NCBI GenBank assembly: GCA_030835305.1
Contig: JAURPJ010000057.1
Coordinates: 1 to 64,000 of the forward strand
Reading direction: 5' to 3'
Source: Verrucomicrobiota bacterium
GTDB taxonomy: Bacteria > Verrucomicrobiota > Verrucomicrobiia > Verrucomicrobiales > Akkermansiaceae
Length of the DNA: 64,000 nt
Position 1 is the stretch's first letter. Every line of letters begins with the position of its first letter. Made by a program: the position numbers and the translations under genes. A model generated the notes under the pieces. It did no database searches. It was not told the DNA's origin and saw only the letters and a list, made by a program, of their open reading frames with translations. Shown here one piece after another: positions 17,302-26,126 of this stretch.

Positions 17302-18558
17302 ATGAAAGTGATCAAAGCCATCTTCCCCTTCCTAATTCTCTGCCTTTCAGTCTCGGCAAAGGAAAATCCAAACCACCCCTTCCCCTTTAGCACTCCGGAA
17401 GAGGTAGGAATGTCAGCTGAAATCCTCGCGAAAATTGATCCCGCTATCGAAGAGCTTATCGCGAAGAGAAAGCTCGCCGGCGGATCGGTCCTTGTCTTGA
17501 GGAAAGGTAAAATCGTTTACCAAAAGCAATTTGGCTTCGCCAATCGCACCTCGAAGGTCCCAATGAAAAAGGACACCATCTTCCGGATCTACTCCATGAC
17601 CAAGGCCATCACCTCGGCTGCCGTCCTCATGCTTTACGAGGATAAGAAACTCAATCTCGACGACCCCATCACGAGGTTTCTTCCGGAATTCGCCCTTTTA
17701 AATGTTTGGCAGAGAAGAGGAGATCCTATTCCGGCTGATCCCATGCCCACGATCCGCGACCTTCTTCGCCACACCGCAGGTTTTTCCTACGGCTGGGGCG
17801 GACATCCCGTTGACCGCTATTACCGAAGATTCAAACCACTCGACAGGAACAAAACCCTTGAGGAAATGTCCCGCTCAATTTCCGGTGCCCCCCTCCTTTT
17901 CAAACCCGGAACCAAATGGAACTACGGGATAAACACCGACCTGCTTGGGCGAATCGTCGAAGTCGCCTCCGGTGAGACTTTTGATAACTTTCTGAGCAAG
18001 CACCTCTTCACTCCTCTTGGCATGGTGGACACCGGTTTCTTTGTCCCTGCCGGGAAGGCAAACCGGCTTTCTGATGTTTTCCAAAAGAAAGGCATTTTCC
18101 TCACTAATTCGGAGCCCGCCAAGGACTCCCCCTTCCTCAAGAAACCAGCCAACCTTTCCGGTGGCGGAGGGCTTGTTTCCACCATCACCGACTACGCCCG
18201 CTTCCTTCAAATGATCGCCAACGGCGGAATCTTTCAGGGAAAGCAATATCTCAAAGAGGGAACGGTCAAACTCATGACCACCAATCAACTTCCCGACCAA
18301 ATCCCTGCCATCTCCCTTGGCCAAACCCGTCACGGAACTGGTTTCGGACTCGGCTTCAATGTCCGCATCTCCCGCGATCAACGTTGGGACAAACACGCCC
18401 CCATCGGGGAATTCGGCTGGGGCGGCATGGCCTCCACCCACTACTGGGTCTCCCCGAAAGACGAATTGGTCGTCGTGACCATGGAACAAACGATCCCTTT
18501 CAACTGGAACCTCGAACGCCTCATCAAACCCATCGTTTACGAAGCCATCACAGACTGA
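17302..18558 (+). CDS. Secreted beta-lactamase-fold serine hydrolase
   Basis: This 418-residue serine hydrolase of the class C beta-lactamase/esterase superfamily has a signal peptide (cleaved near VSA-KE). The catalytic SMTK tetrad is at residues 98-101, the second-motif Tyr is Y208 in WNYGINTDLLG, and a C-terminal GWGGMASTHYW segment replaces KTG. Most such PVC proteins are esterases or amidases acting on small esters rather than resistance enzymes. Location is periplasmic or extracellular. The next gene begins 67 bp downstream on the same strand. Confidence 0.9.
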   Translation: MKVIKAIFPFLILCLSVSAKENPNHPFPFSTPEEVGMSAEILAKIDPAIEELIAKRKLAGGSVLVLRKGKIVYQKQFGFANRTSKVPMKKDTIFRIYSMTKAITSAAVLMLYEDKKLNLDDPITRFLPEFALLNVWQRRGDPIPADPMPTIRDLLRHTAGFSYGWGGHPVDRYYRRFKPLDRNKTLEEMSRSISGAPLLFKPGTKWNYGINTDLLGRIVEVASGETFDNFLSKHLFTPLGMVDTGFFVPAGKANRLSDVFQKKGIFLTNSEPAKDSPFLKKPANLSGGGGLVSTITDYARFLQMIANGGIFQGKQYLKEGTVKLMTTNQLPDQIPAISLGQTRHGTGFGLGFNVRISRDQRWDKHAPIGEFGWGGMASTHYWVSPKDELVVVTMEQTIPFNWNLERLIKPIVYEAITD

Positions 18559-18625
18559 GCCTTAATCGAATTGAGCCCGCCTCCAGAATACCTGACATCA
18601 ATTACTTTTCTCTTCAAACTTTCTC

Positions 18626-21600
18626 ATGAAAATCGTCCTCGCCCTCACTTTCCTTTTCTCACTTCCCGCCCTCGCACAAATCACCTACGAGGGCACATCC
18701 GGCCCCGGCAAGGGAAAGCACATCGTCTTTGTTGCCTCCGATCACGAATACCGGGCCGAGGAAACCTGCCCCGCCCTCGCCCGCATCCTTGCCAAACATC
18801 ACGGCTTCAAAACGACCATTCTCTTCGGAGTCAACGAGAAGGGCGAAATCACGGCCGGCGCCTCCAACATCAATGGCCTCAAAGCTCTCAAGGACGCCGA
18901 CCTCATGTTCATTTTCGCGCGCTTCCTCGATCTCCCCGAAGACCAAATGGTCCATATCGACGAATACTTGCAGCGCGGCGGACCCGTCGTCGGACTCCGC
19001 ACCTCGTCCCACGCCTTCAAAATCCCGGCCGGCAAAAAATACTCCCGCTACGACTTTCAATACAAAGGCAAGGAATTCGAAAAGGGCTTTGGCCACCAAA
19101 TTCTCGGCAACACCTGGGTCGGCCATTACGGACGCAATCACAAGCAAGCCACCCGCATACAAATCATCCCCGAAAACAAGGAGCACCCCATTCTCACCGG
19201 AGTTGGCAACAATGCCCACACCATCGCCGGAGCCTACACCGGCATCCCCGACGACACCTTCACCATCCTTACCGAATCCCAGCCTCTCAATGGAATGGAG
19301 AAAGGTTCCCAGGCCGACAAAACCAAAAAGCCCTCTCCCTCGACCTGGACTCGCCACTACACCAGCAAGAGCGGCAAAAAAGCCCGCGTCTTTCACTCCA
19401 CCCAGGGCGCATCCGAGGACTTCCTCGATACTGATTACCGACGTCTCATCATCAACGGAACCTACTGGGCCGTTGGCCTCGAAAAGCAAATCAAAGCCGA
19501 CTCCAATGTCGACCTCGTCGGACCTTACAAGCCCACCACCTTCCGAAACGGCGGCCACGTTCGCGGACTGAAGCCCGAGGTTTACCAGGACCTCAATTCC
19601 CCCATCCCCGGCAAAGGCACTCCGCCTACCGCCAATGACCGTCGTAAAAAAGCAACCAGGAAACCTGCCAAAAAAACCACTCCCAAACCAAAGGACGCCA
19701 AGAACTCAAATCTTGATCGCAAAGCACCTCCCAAGGACCCCGACCTTGCCAAATACTACATCAACCTCAAAACCTCACCCCGCCCGCCCAAAGCCCAACC
19801 CGTCGAAACCAAACTGCCCCTCGACATCGCCCCCGGCACCCGCATCGCCCTCATCGGCAATCTCCTCCTCGATGCCGAACGCCGCTACGGCCACCTCGAA
19901 ACCCTCCTTCACCAGCACCACCCCAATCACAAGCTCACCATCCGCAACCTCGCGTGGCCTGCCGACGAAATCGACCTCATGCCGCGTCCCGATAACTTCG
20001 GGGACCTCGACCAACACCTCCACTACTTCAAAGCCGACCTCATCATCGCTGCTTACGGTTACAACGAATCCTTCGCTGGAGAAGAAGGACTGCCCGCGTT
20101 CAAAGAAAGACTCGACAAGTTCCTGACCCACCTCAAATCCCACGCCTACAACGGTAAAACCGCGCCGCAGATTGTCCTTCTCGCCCCGGTCGCCGATTAT
20201 GAATTTTACGGGCACGAGGATGAATCAATTTTACAGCGGTCGGACCGCAACAATGAAACGCTGATTCTTTACTCGCAAATAACCGAAGAAGCCTCTCGAA
20301 CCCACAAAGTCGGTTTCGCTGGCATTTTTGATACTCTCAATCACGGAGGAAGCGGCCCCCTCCCACACTATACGACGGATGGTCACCAACTGACGGAAAG
20401 CGGTCACGATATTTTTTCGCGCAGGACCTTCAAAGCCCTCTTCGACAAAGACCCCACCGCCATCAACGAAGACCTTCGCCAGCTCGTCGTCGATAAAGCC
20501 ACCCAATTTCACTACCGCTACCGTCCTCTTAACACCTTCTACTACACCGGCGGTCGCAACAAATCCTATGGCTATCTCGACTTCCTCCCCGCAATGAGGA
20601 ACTTCGACCTCATGGTGGCCAACCGTGACAAGGCCATTCACGAAACCGTCGCCTCCGGCAAGCTCGTCAAACCCGACGACTCCAACCTTCCCAAGATGGA
20701 CGACGTCCTCCTCTCGCGCGGAGCCAACAAATTCCTGTCACCTGCCGATGAACTAAAGGCCTTCAAAATCGACCCGCGCTTCGAAGTCAACTGCTTCGCC
20801 TCCGAAGAAGACTTCCCCGAAATGGCCTGCCCCATCCAGATGCGCTGGGACAAACACGGCCGCCTCTGGGTCTCCACTTCCGTCACCTACCCACACATCT
20901 ACCCCGGCCAAAAACCTTGCGATAAAATCATCATCCTCGAAGACACCGACCAGGACGGCAAAGCCGATAAATGCACCACCTGGGCCGACGACCTTCACAT
21001 TCCCCTCTCCTTCGTTCTCGATGGCAACGGCGGCGTCTTCTGCTCGGAAGAGCCCCATCTCACCCACCTCACCGATGACGATGGCGACGGCAAAATGGAC
21101 CACCGCGAAATCGTTTTCACTGGCTTCGGCTGTGAAGATTCCCACCACGCCCTCCACGACTTTACCTGGACGCCCGGAGGCGACCTCCTCTTCCGCGAAT
21201 CCATTTTCCACAACTCCCAAACTGAGACCGCCTACGGCCCCATCCGCGCAAAAAACTCGTCCTGGTTTCTCTACCATCCTTCCACCCGAAAGCTCACCGC
21301 CTTCGGCGCTTACCCCAACACCAACCCCTGGGGAGTGACTTTCGATCCTTATGGAAACCACGTGGCCTCCCACCCCGTTTTTGCCTCCACCTTCCACGCC
21401 ACCAACCCCGACTACCCAACGCAACATCCTAGCGCCAAAGGCATGCAGGCCTACTCCGGCGTCTGTGGTCAGGACTTTGTCTCCCACGACTTCTGGCCCA
21501 AGGAAATGCAGGGCGGCTTCATCAAGGTCCGCTACAAGCCCACCAACCGCGTCGAATTCCACCAATGGAACGAGCAGTCCGACCACTTCTCCGAGAAGTA

Positions 21601-22876
21601 TCAATTCGACCTTATCTTCTCCACCAACCTCTCCTTCATCCCTGTCGATTTTAAATTCGGACCTCGAGGAGCCGCCTACATTTGCGACTGGTATAATCCC
21701 GTTAAAGGTCACGCCCAATACTCCCTCCGAGACCCCCGTCGCGACCGCAAGGCCGGCCGCATTTGGCGCATCGTCCCCAAAGGAGCCAAACTCGCCAAGG
21801 CTCCCAAAATCGCAAAGGCCTCTGTCACGGAACTCCTCGACCACCTCAAGTCCCCCCACTATCGCACCCGCTATTTGGCCAAGCGCGAGCTCCGTGCCCG
21901 CTTTAAAAACCCGTCAGAGTTTTACTACGGAAAAATGCAACCGCGTGACGCAATTCTCAAAGCCTTACCTGAGTGGATCGCCAAACAAACAAACCCTCTA
22001 CACCTTCTCGAAGCTCTCTGGCTACACCAAGCCTTCGACAATCCCAACGTAGACCTTCTGGAGAAGCTCATCCACTCCGACAATCACCTCGTCGCAGCAT
22101 CCGCCTATGGCCCCCTCCGCTTCTGGGCCGCAAAAATCTCCCCCGAAAAATCGCTCACTCTTCTCAAGTACGGCATCACTCATACTTCCCAGCACGTCCG
22201 CCGCGAGGCCATTCTCTGCGCGTCCTACCTCCTCCCCTCTCACAGCAACCGCACTGAATCACCCATCGCCCCGACTGACCTCATCGAAACAGTCGCCCCG
22301 ATCCTCGAGCAGCAAGCCGACACCCACCTCGCCTACGCCATCAGCACCGCGCTCAACTCCTCCGCTCTCAAACCCCACTGGCAGGACTCAAAGCACGCTC
22401 CCGCCATTACGAAGGCTCTGGCCGATTTCAAAAAATCGAACCGTCTTAAGCCCACCACCAAAAACGCCATCGAAGCCTCCTTCGACGCTCAAGAAGGCCT
22501 TCAAACCATCGAGATCTCCTGCATTCCCGAACGTCTCCTTTTCACCAAAGACAAGTTCACCGTGAAAGCAGGCAAGCCCGTTCGCCTCCACTTCTCAAAC
22601 CCCGACGTCACCGAGCACAACCTCCTCATTCTCGACCAAGGCACTTCCATCCAGGAAATCGGGGAAGCAGCAAACCGCATGGCCGCCGACCCCGAGGCCG
22701 CCAAAAAAGGATTCATTCCCTATGACAAACGTATCTTTCACGCCACAAAACTTCTCAAGAAGGATTCGGTGCAAACTCTCCGTTTTGTCGCCCCAAAGAA
22801 GCGCGGCAAGTATCCCTTTCTCTGCTCCTACCCCGGCCACTGGGCCATCATGAGGGGTGTCATGATCGTAGAGTGA
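18626..22876 (+). CDS. Giant ThuA / SGNH-like / PVC dehydrogenase / HEAT / cupredoxin protein
   Basis: This 1416-residue secreted protein has five parts. After the signal peptide (1-17) comes a ThuA-like domain (about 30-300: HIVFVASDHEYRAEETCPAL). A Lys/Pro linker follows (about 335-390). An SGNH-like domain (403-640) reads GTRIALIGN where active enzymes have GDS, so its nucleophile is missing. A PVC-type membrane-bound dehydrogenase beta-propeller spans about 719-1046 (DTDQDGKAD and DDDGDGKMDHRE calcium-like loops), followed by HEAT-type helices (1060-1290). A C-terminal cupredoxin (1294-1416) has all four type-1 copper ligands: H1331, C1400, H1405 and M1409. The likely role is sugar oxidation with electrons passed to the bound copper; substrate unknown. 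Confidence 0.92.
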   Translation: MKIVLALTFLFSLPALAQITYEGTSGPGKGKHIVFVASDHEYRAEETCPALARILAKHHGFKTTILFGVNEKGEITAGASNINGLKALKDADLMFIFARFLDLPEDQMVHIDEYLQRGGPVVGLRTSSHAFKIPAGKKYSRYDFQYKGKEFEKGFGHQILGNTWVGHYGRNHKQATRIQIIPENKEHPILTGVGNNAHTIAGAYTGIPDDTFTILTESQPLNGMEKGSQADKTKKPSPSTWTRHYTSKSGKKARVFHSTQGASEDFLDTDYRRLIINGTYWAVGLEKQIKADSNVDLVGPYKPTTFRNGGHVRGLKPEVYQDLNSPIPGKGTPPTANDRRKKATRKPAKKTTPKPKDAKNSNLDRKAPPKDPDLAKYYINLKTSPRPPKAQPVETKLPLDIAPGTRIALIGNLLLDAERRYGHLETLLHQHHPNHKLTIRNLAWPADEIDLMPRPDNFGDLDQHLHYFKADLIIAAYGYNESFAGEEGLPAFKERLDKFLTHLKSHAYNGKTAPQIVLLAPVADYEFYGHEDESILQRSDRNNETLILYSQITEEASRTHKVGFAGIFDTLNHGGSGPLPHYTTDGHQLTESGHDIFSRRTFKALFDKDPTAINEDLRQLVVDKATQFHYRYRPLNTFYYTGGRNKSYGYLDFLPAMRNFDLMVANRDKAIHETVASGKLVKPDDSNLPKMDDVLLSRGANKFLSPADELKAFKIDPRFEVNCFASEEDFPEMACPIQMRWDKHGRLWVSTSVTYPHIYPGQKPCDKIIILEDTDQDGKADKCTTWADDLHIPLSFVLDGNGGVFCSEEPHLTHLTDDDGDGKMDHREIVFTGFGCEDSHHALHDFTWTPGGDLLFRESIFHNSQTETAYGPIRAKNSSWFLYHPSTRKLTAFGAYPNTNPWGVTFDPYGNHVASHPVFASTFHATNPDYPTQHPSAKGMQAYSGVCGQDFVSHDFWPKEMQGGFIKVRYKPTNRVEFHQWNEQSDHFSEKYQFDLIFSTNLSFIPVDFKFGPRGAAYICDWYNPVKGHAQYSLRDPRRDRKAGRIWRIVPKGAKLAKAPKIAKASVTELLDHLKSPHYRTRYLAKRELRARFKNPSEFYYGKMQPRDAILKALPEWIAKQTNPLHLLEALWLHQAFDNPNVDLLEKLIHSDNHLVAASAYGPLRFWAAKISPEKSLTLLKYGITHTSQHVRREAILCASYLLPSHSNRTESPIAPTDLIETVAPILEQQADTHLAYAISTALNSSALKPHWQDSKHAPAITKALADFKKSNRLKPTTKNAIEASFDAQEGLQTIEISCIPERLLFTKDKFTVKAGKPVRLHFSNPDVTEHNLLILDQGTSIQEIGEAANRMAADPEAAKKGFIPYDKRIFHATKLLKKDSVQTLRFVAPKKRGKYPFLCSYPGHWAIMRGVMIVE

Positions 22877-22888
22877 CACGCGGCAAAA

Positions 22889-23174
22889 TCACTTAAACTC
22901 CTTCAGCGCCCACGCCGTCGTCTTTTTCGTCATCAGGTCGTCAGAAGGTTCCTCGCCCGTAATTTTTTGGGTCATCTCTGCCTGAAAAAGATACGCAAAA
23001 ATCTCGTGTAAATGATCGTGCCCAACTCGAATCGGGAATTGATTCTTCCAATGCCTCTCTCTCCAAGTCCTCTGCCACGGCTTTACCCGTCATCGCCTCA
23101 AACTCCCGCCAGTTCAACTCACTGTAATAGGCTTCAAAACTCTACCCGAGATAAGCTAGCTTTGCCTTTTTCCC
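22889..23174 (-). pseudogene. Decayed C-terminal remnant of an unidentified gene
   Basis: Minus-strand translation yields coding-like pieces in more than one frame. One piece, from about 23090 upstream, includes NWREFEAMTGKAVAEDLE. The other, ending at TGA 22889-22891, includes DHLHEIFAYLFQAEMTQ, ITGEEPSDDLMT and TTAWALKEFK. A frame change near 23040 is needed to join them, and no start codon or intact ORF remains. I do not recognise the family. It lies directly downstream of another pseudogene on the same strand, so it was probably part of the same operon before decay. Confidence 0.5.
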
Positions 23175-23795
23175 CTACGGACACTTCACCGCCTCGCGCA
23201 CGAGGGGACTCTTGAGAATGGTGGCAGCCTGATGTCTCGTGATTCCGTTTTCCCGGATTTGGTCTAAAAAGTCGCCATCACCCATCACATTGGGAATGTC
23301 CCCAGGTACCTCGGCATCGCCCACGGTGTGAGCCAGTCCCAAATTATGGGTCACCTCATGCACGACCACAAAGGCATCCTGACCCGGAGGCGGATTATTT
23401 CCCTGCGCGATAAAAGATACCCATCCCGGCTAATACCCAAGACCATTGTGAGCAGCCTTTCCATTGATCTTCTTCGCAAAGAATATGTTGGCAATCCGGA
23501 CCGGCTGACGAAAAATATCCTCCTTCGTCGTCGCCTTCACGATCACGTCGACCTCAACCTCACCGTCCCTGAGTTCCCAGAGCGACCACTCGCTCGGCTC
23601 CAGGATCTGAAAATCGAGATCCTATCACTGAAAATGCAGATCAATAAGCTCCGCGGGCAGATGCACCTTGACGGCCCCACTACCCCGGTCGTCAGTCAAG
23701 ACGATCGGCTAGAGCAAGACGGTGTGTCGGGTCAACTCATGACCACACACCGACTGGGCAAACGAAAGTCCGGTCAGGATCAAGCCACGAATCAT
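23175..23795 (-). pseudogene. Secreted matrixin-like metalloprotease with four in-frame stops
   Basis: One continuous 207-codon frame reads from ATG 23795 to the terminal TAG at 23175 with no frameshift, but contains stops at codons 29 (TAG), 57 (TGA), 58 (TAG) and 122 (TAG). Around them the sequence is clearly coding. It has a signal-like N-terminus MIRGLILTGLSFAQSVCG, GAVKVHLPAELIDLHF, and an extended zinc site HEVTHNLGLAH near codon 147, as in matrixin/metzincin peptidases. The start overlaps the DUF3500 stop (ATGA), so it was a coupled second gene. None of the internal stops is TAA, and all fit C-to-T changes from CAG or CGA. It is best read as an inactivated gene. Confidence 0.85.
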
Positions 23796-24781
23796 ACTGG
23801 CTTCTTGATATGCATCCAGGCATGCACGTGTGGCTTACCACGGAAGTAACAGACCATGCCAGGTCCCTCCAGCTGCCAGACATCCCAGATCTGATCATTG
23901 CCGATATTTTCTTCCTTGTAGAAGGCCATATGAATATTGTCCAGACCTCCGGCTTCAACCAATTTCAACGCTTCCTTGGAATCCTTCTCGCGGAAAGGAG
24001 CCATCAAATCTGCGAGAACCTTGCGCACGTGCCCCTTTTGGTCCCTGCTCATGTCACCCACCCGGATGCCATCGAGTCCCTTCTTCTTACCGGTCAATTT
24101 GACCGTCGCCCGGCCTTTTTCACCCCGGCTTTTTCCGCAAAGAGCGGCCTCGCGCTGTTTACCATCGAGCATCTGATAAACTTCGTTCGCGCGCACCGCC
24201 TGATACCAATAGGCGTTCCCCTTGTGATCGGGCTTTTCGTTAAAACTGTCGGCTGCATGTCCATAAAACAAAGGGCCGCCAAAAGCCGTTCCTTCATTCG
24301 AGTCCCCATCACAACGACGGGTGCAATGACGTCCGGTCAAAACAAACTCAAACTTCCCCGTCCCCGGAGTTCCAAAGATTGCCACCGATGACCCACCCTC
24401 AAACCCATCAAGGCCGCTGTCCCACTCCACCTGATCGTAAACTTTTTGGGCATACTCTTCGCTGTGAATCCCCCTGAAGATTTCCTTAATCATGGCTTGT
24501 TGATCCTTGGAATAATCTTCCACCAGCTTCTTCGTGATGAGCCAGTTGTTTTCGATCTTTAACCGAAGCTTGTGATCAAAGGGAAAGCACATCACCTTCT
24601 TCTCTTCCTCGCTTAGTGAGTCAAAAAAGGTCTTCACCAAAGTCTCCGCCTCTGGCTTCTTTTTCTCCTTCTCAGCTCCAATGATGGGAGTGGCTCCGAA
24701 TCCCAAACCGGCTGCGGCGATTGATGAGTGGCGGAGAAAGGAACGGCGGTCAACAACGAATGAGTGCTTTTCTGGCTTCAT
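23792..24781 (-). CDS. DUF3500 family protein with Tat signal
   Basis: ATG 24781 is preferred over the longer frame because it places a twin-arginine signal (DRRSFLRHSSIAAAGLGFG) near the N-terminus. The mature protein of about 295 residues matches DUF3500: FFDSLSEEEKKVMCFPFDH, IFGTPGTGKFEFVLTGRHCT, DSNEGTAFGGPLFYGH and WYQAVRANEVYQMLDGKQR. Function is unknown; the family is often found with haem or redox genes. A Tat signal implies export in folded form. Its downstream partner, a metalloprotease, is now a pseudogene, while this ORF remains intact. Confidence 0.82.
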   Translation of the reverse strand: MKPEKHSFVVDRRSFLRHSSIAAAGLGFGATPIIGAEKEKKKPEAETLVKTFFDSLSEEEKKVMCFPFDHKLRLKIENNWLITKKLVEDYSKDQQAMIKEIFRGIHSEEYAQKVYDQVEWDSGLDGFEGGSSVAIFGTPGTGKFEFVLTGRHCTRRCDGDSNEGTAFGGPLFYGHAADSFNEKPDHKGNAYWYQAVRANEVYQMLDGKQREAALCGKSRGEKGRATVKLTGKKKGLDGIRVGDMSRDQKGHVRKVLADLMAPFREKDSKEALKLVEAGGLDNIHMAFYKEENIGNDQIWDVWQLEGPGMVCYFRGKPHVHAWMHIKKPV

Positions 24782-25016
24782 GGAATTTTGAAATATTTCT
24801 AACATTCTAGCGACTTCGGCCCACTGCGCCATGAAATTCTTGGAAACCGGCTCCCGCGTATTTCCCTTCCCATTTCCGATATTAAAGGATCATTTTGTCG
24901 TCCGGCTGGAAACCTCATAACACTGTAGCAGCTGAAAAGCGACTACGCCTGCCCCCAATACGGAGCAGGAAATAAAAACGACTGGGGGACCCTAATGCCC
25001 CGCTTGCTATCTTCTT
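24782..25016. other. Intergenic stretch with no gene recognised
   Basis: About 235 bases lie between the divergent DUF3500 gene and the kinase fragment. I see no coding remnant, hairpin or repeat that can be supported. It presumably contains the DUF3500 promoter. Confidence 0.5.
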
Positions 25017-25265
25017 GTGGGAATGGAAGGAATCGACCCGCCAGATGAGAAATTCTCAAATAAGGTCGCTGAAAAACCAGGCGACAAGATCGGCCGGTTC
25101 GAGCTTCTTGAAGAGATTGGCGAAGGTTGCCGGCAGTTCTTTTCGGGTTACTGCGACGTCATACTCTACAATGCAAACGCAAACAATTTCGCCCAAAACG
25201 CACCCGACGGATTCTTTTGGACCCTTATGAATAAACGCGATTTCCGGGGTCAGCCTGCTCAATGA
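25017..25265 (+). pseudogene. N-terminal fragment of a Ser/Thr protein kinase
   Basis: The frame starts like a PVC-type Hanks kinase (GDKIGRFELLEEIGEG, the strand preceding and entering the Gly-rich loop). It departs after GEG near position 25128, before the GxV of the loop and the catalytic Lys. The rest (CRQFFSGYCDV onward) has no kinase character and ends at 25265. A complete kinase would be several hundred residues longer. The fragment is joined directly to remnants of a lamin-tail-type exported protein, indicating a deletion or recombination joint here. No activity is possible. Confidence 0.75.
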
Positions 25266-26122
25266 AGGCAAGAATGTTAGCTCCGCGGAAGTCCACCAAA
25301 ACAACGCCACCAGCTCCGGCATCAGCTTCGACCTTGAACTCAACGCCACCACCCCAAAGTGATCCCTCGCAACTCACTCTCAATGACAGCGCCGTCGTTC
25401 AAGCCCGACTTCTGTCGGGGAACGAATGGTCGCCGATCAATTCGGTGCGCTACCTCGTGGGCGCTCCGGCGACTGCCGAAAATCTCGTGGTTAGTGAGTT
25501 GAGCTATCGCCCCGTAAGGCCAAGCCCGGCAGAAGATACCGAAGGAATTTACAGCCGAACTGATTTCGAATTCATCGAGTTCACCAATATCCCCAACGGA
25601 CCGATTCACCTTGACGGTGTCGAATTTGATCTTAGAGACGCCAACGATTTCAGCATCACGGCTGATGTAAGCCTTCTTTTGTTTGACGATCAAGACGCGT
25701 TCCTGGCCCGGCTCCCGGCCATTGATCCGATCGGCATTGCCGGCGAATATCGTGGAAATCTGAGTAACGACGGTGCGATCTTGCAGATCCCTTCAGTGAT
25801 AGCTGGAGTCATTTCACCGAATTCGCCTTGGGCATGCACCCGGAAAATCGAAGCGATGTGCCAAACCTAATTCGGGGTGAATTTCAGGAAATCGAAGGAA
25901 TGATCCACTTGAGCATCGGGGTTTGAATCCTGGCCCGGAGCTCTTGGCGTTACCTAAATCATGAAAGTTAGCCAAGACCTGAAAATCTGGTCCGAAAACA
26001 CTATGGAGATCACGCCATCTCCACCCCACGAGGACGGCACAATCACGAGGATGTTCCGATCAATCTCACCGGCATCATCATCCAATACCGACTTTGCCCG
26101 ACTCAAGATCCGTGCGAAGTAG
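25218..26122 (+). pseudogene. Decayed lamin-tail (LTD)/CotH-type exported protein
   Basis: Pieces of one long PVC exported protein appear in order but in different frames. First is SLLNEGKNVSSAEVHQNNAT with ISFDLELNATTPK (25218-25362). Next is LTLNDSAVVQARLLSGNEWS followed by a lamin-tail segment (SELSYRPVRPSPAEDTEGIY, RTDFEFIEFTNIPNG; about 25365-25800). Then, after a frame change near 25805, comes WSHFTEFALGMHPENRSDVP (to 25926). Finally, after a further break, VSQDLKIWSENTMEI runs to the stop at 26120-26122. The last pieces match the 'ALG-hP' and 'SxDLxxW' C-terminal domain typical of Verrucomicrobia exported proteins. At least two frameshifts and an internal deletion have inactivated it. 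Confidence 0.78.
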
Positions 26123-26126
26123 TCGA

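Noticed and set aside
20753-21859. 368-residue minus-strand frame inside the 1416-residue gene
   Set aside because: Gly/Val/Glu-rich antisense shadow produced by GC-rich codons of the real gene.
23175-23795. Reading the in-frame TGA/TAG stops as recoded codons
   Set aside because: Four stops including a TGA-TAG pair, and no SECIS-like hairpin noticed after the TGA; pseudogene decay is simpler.
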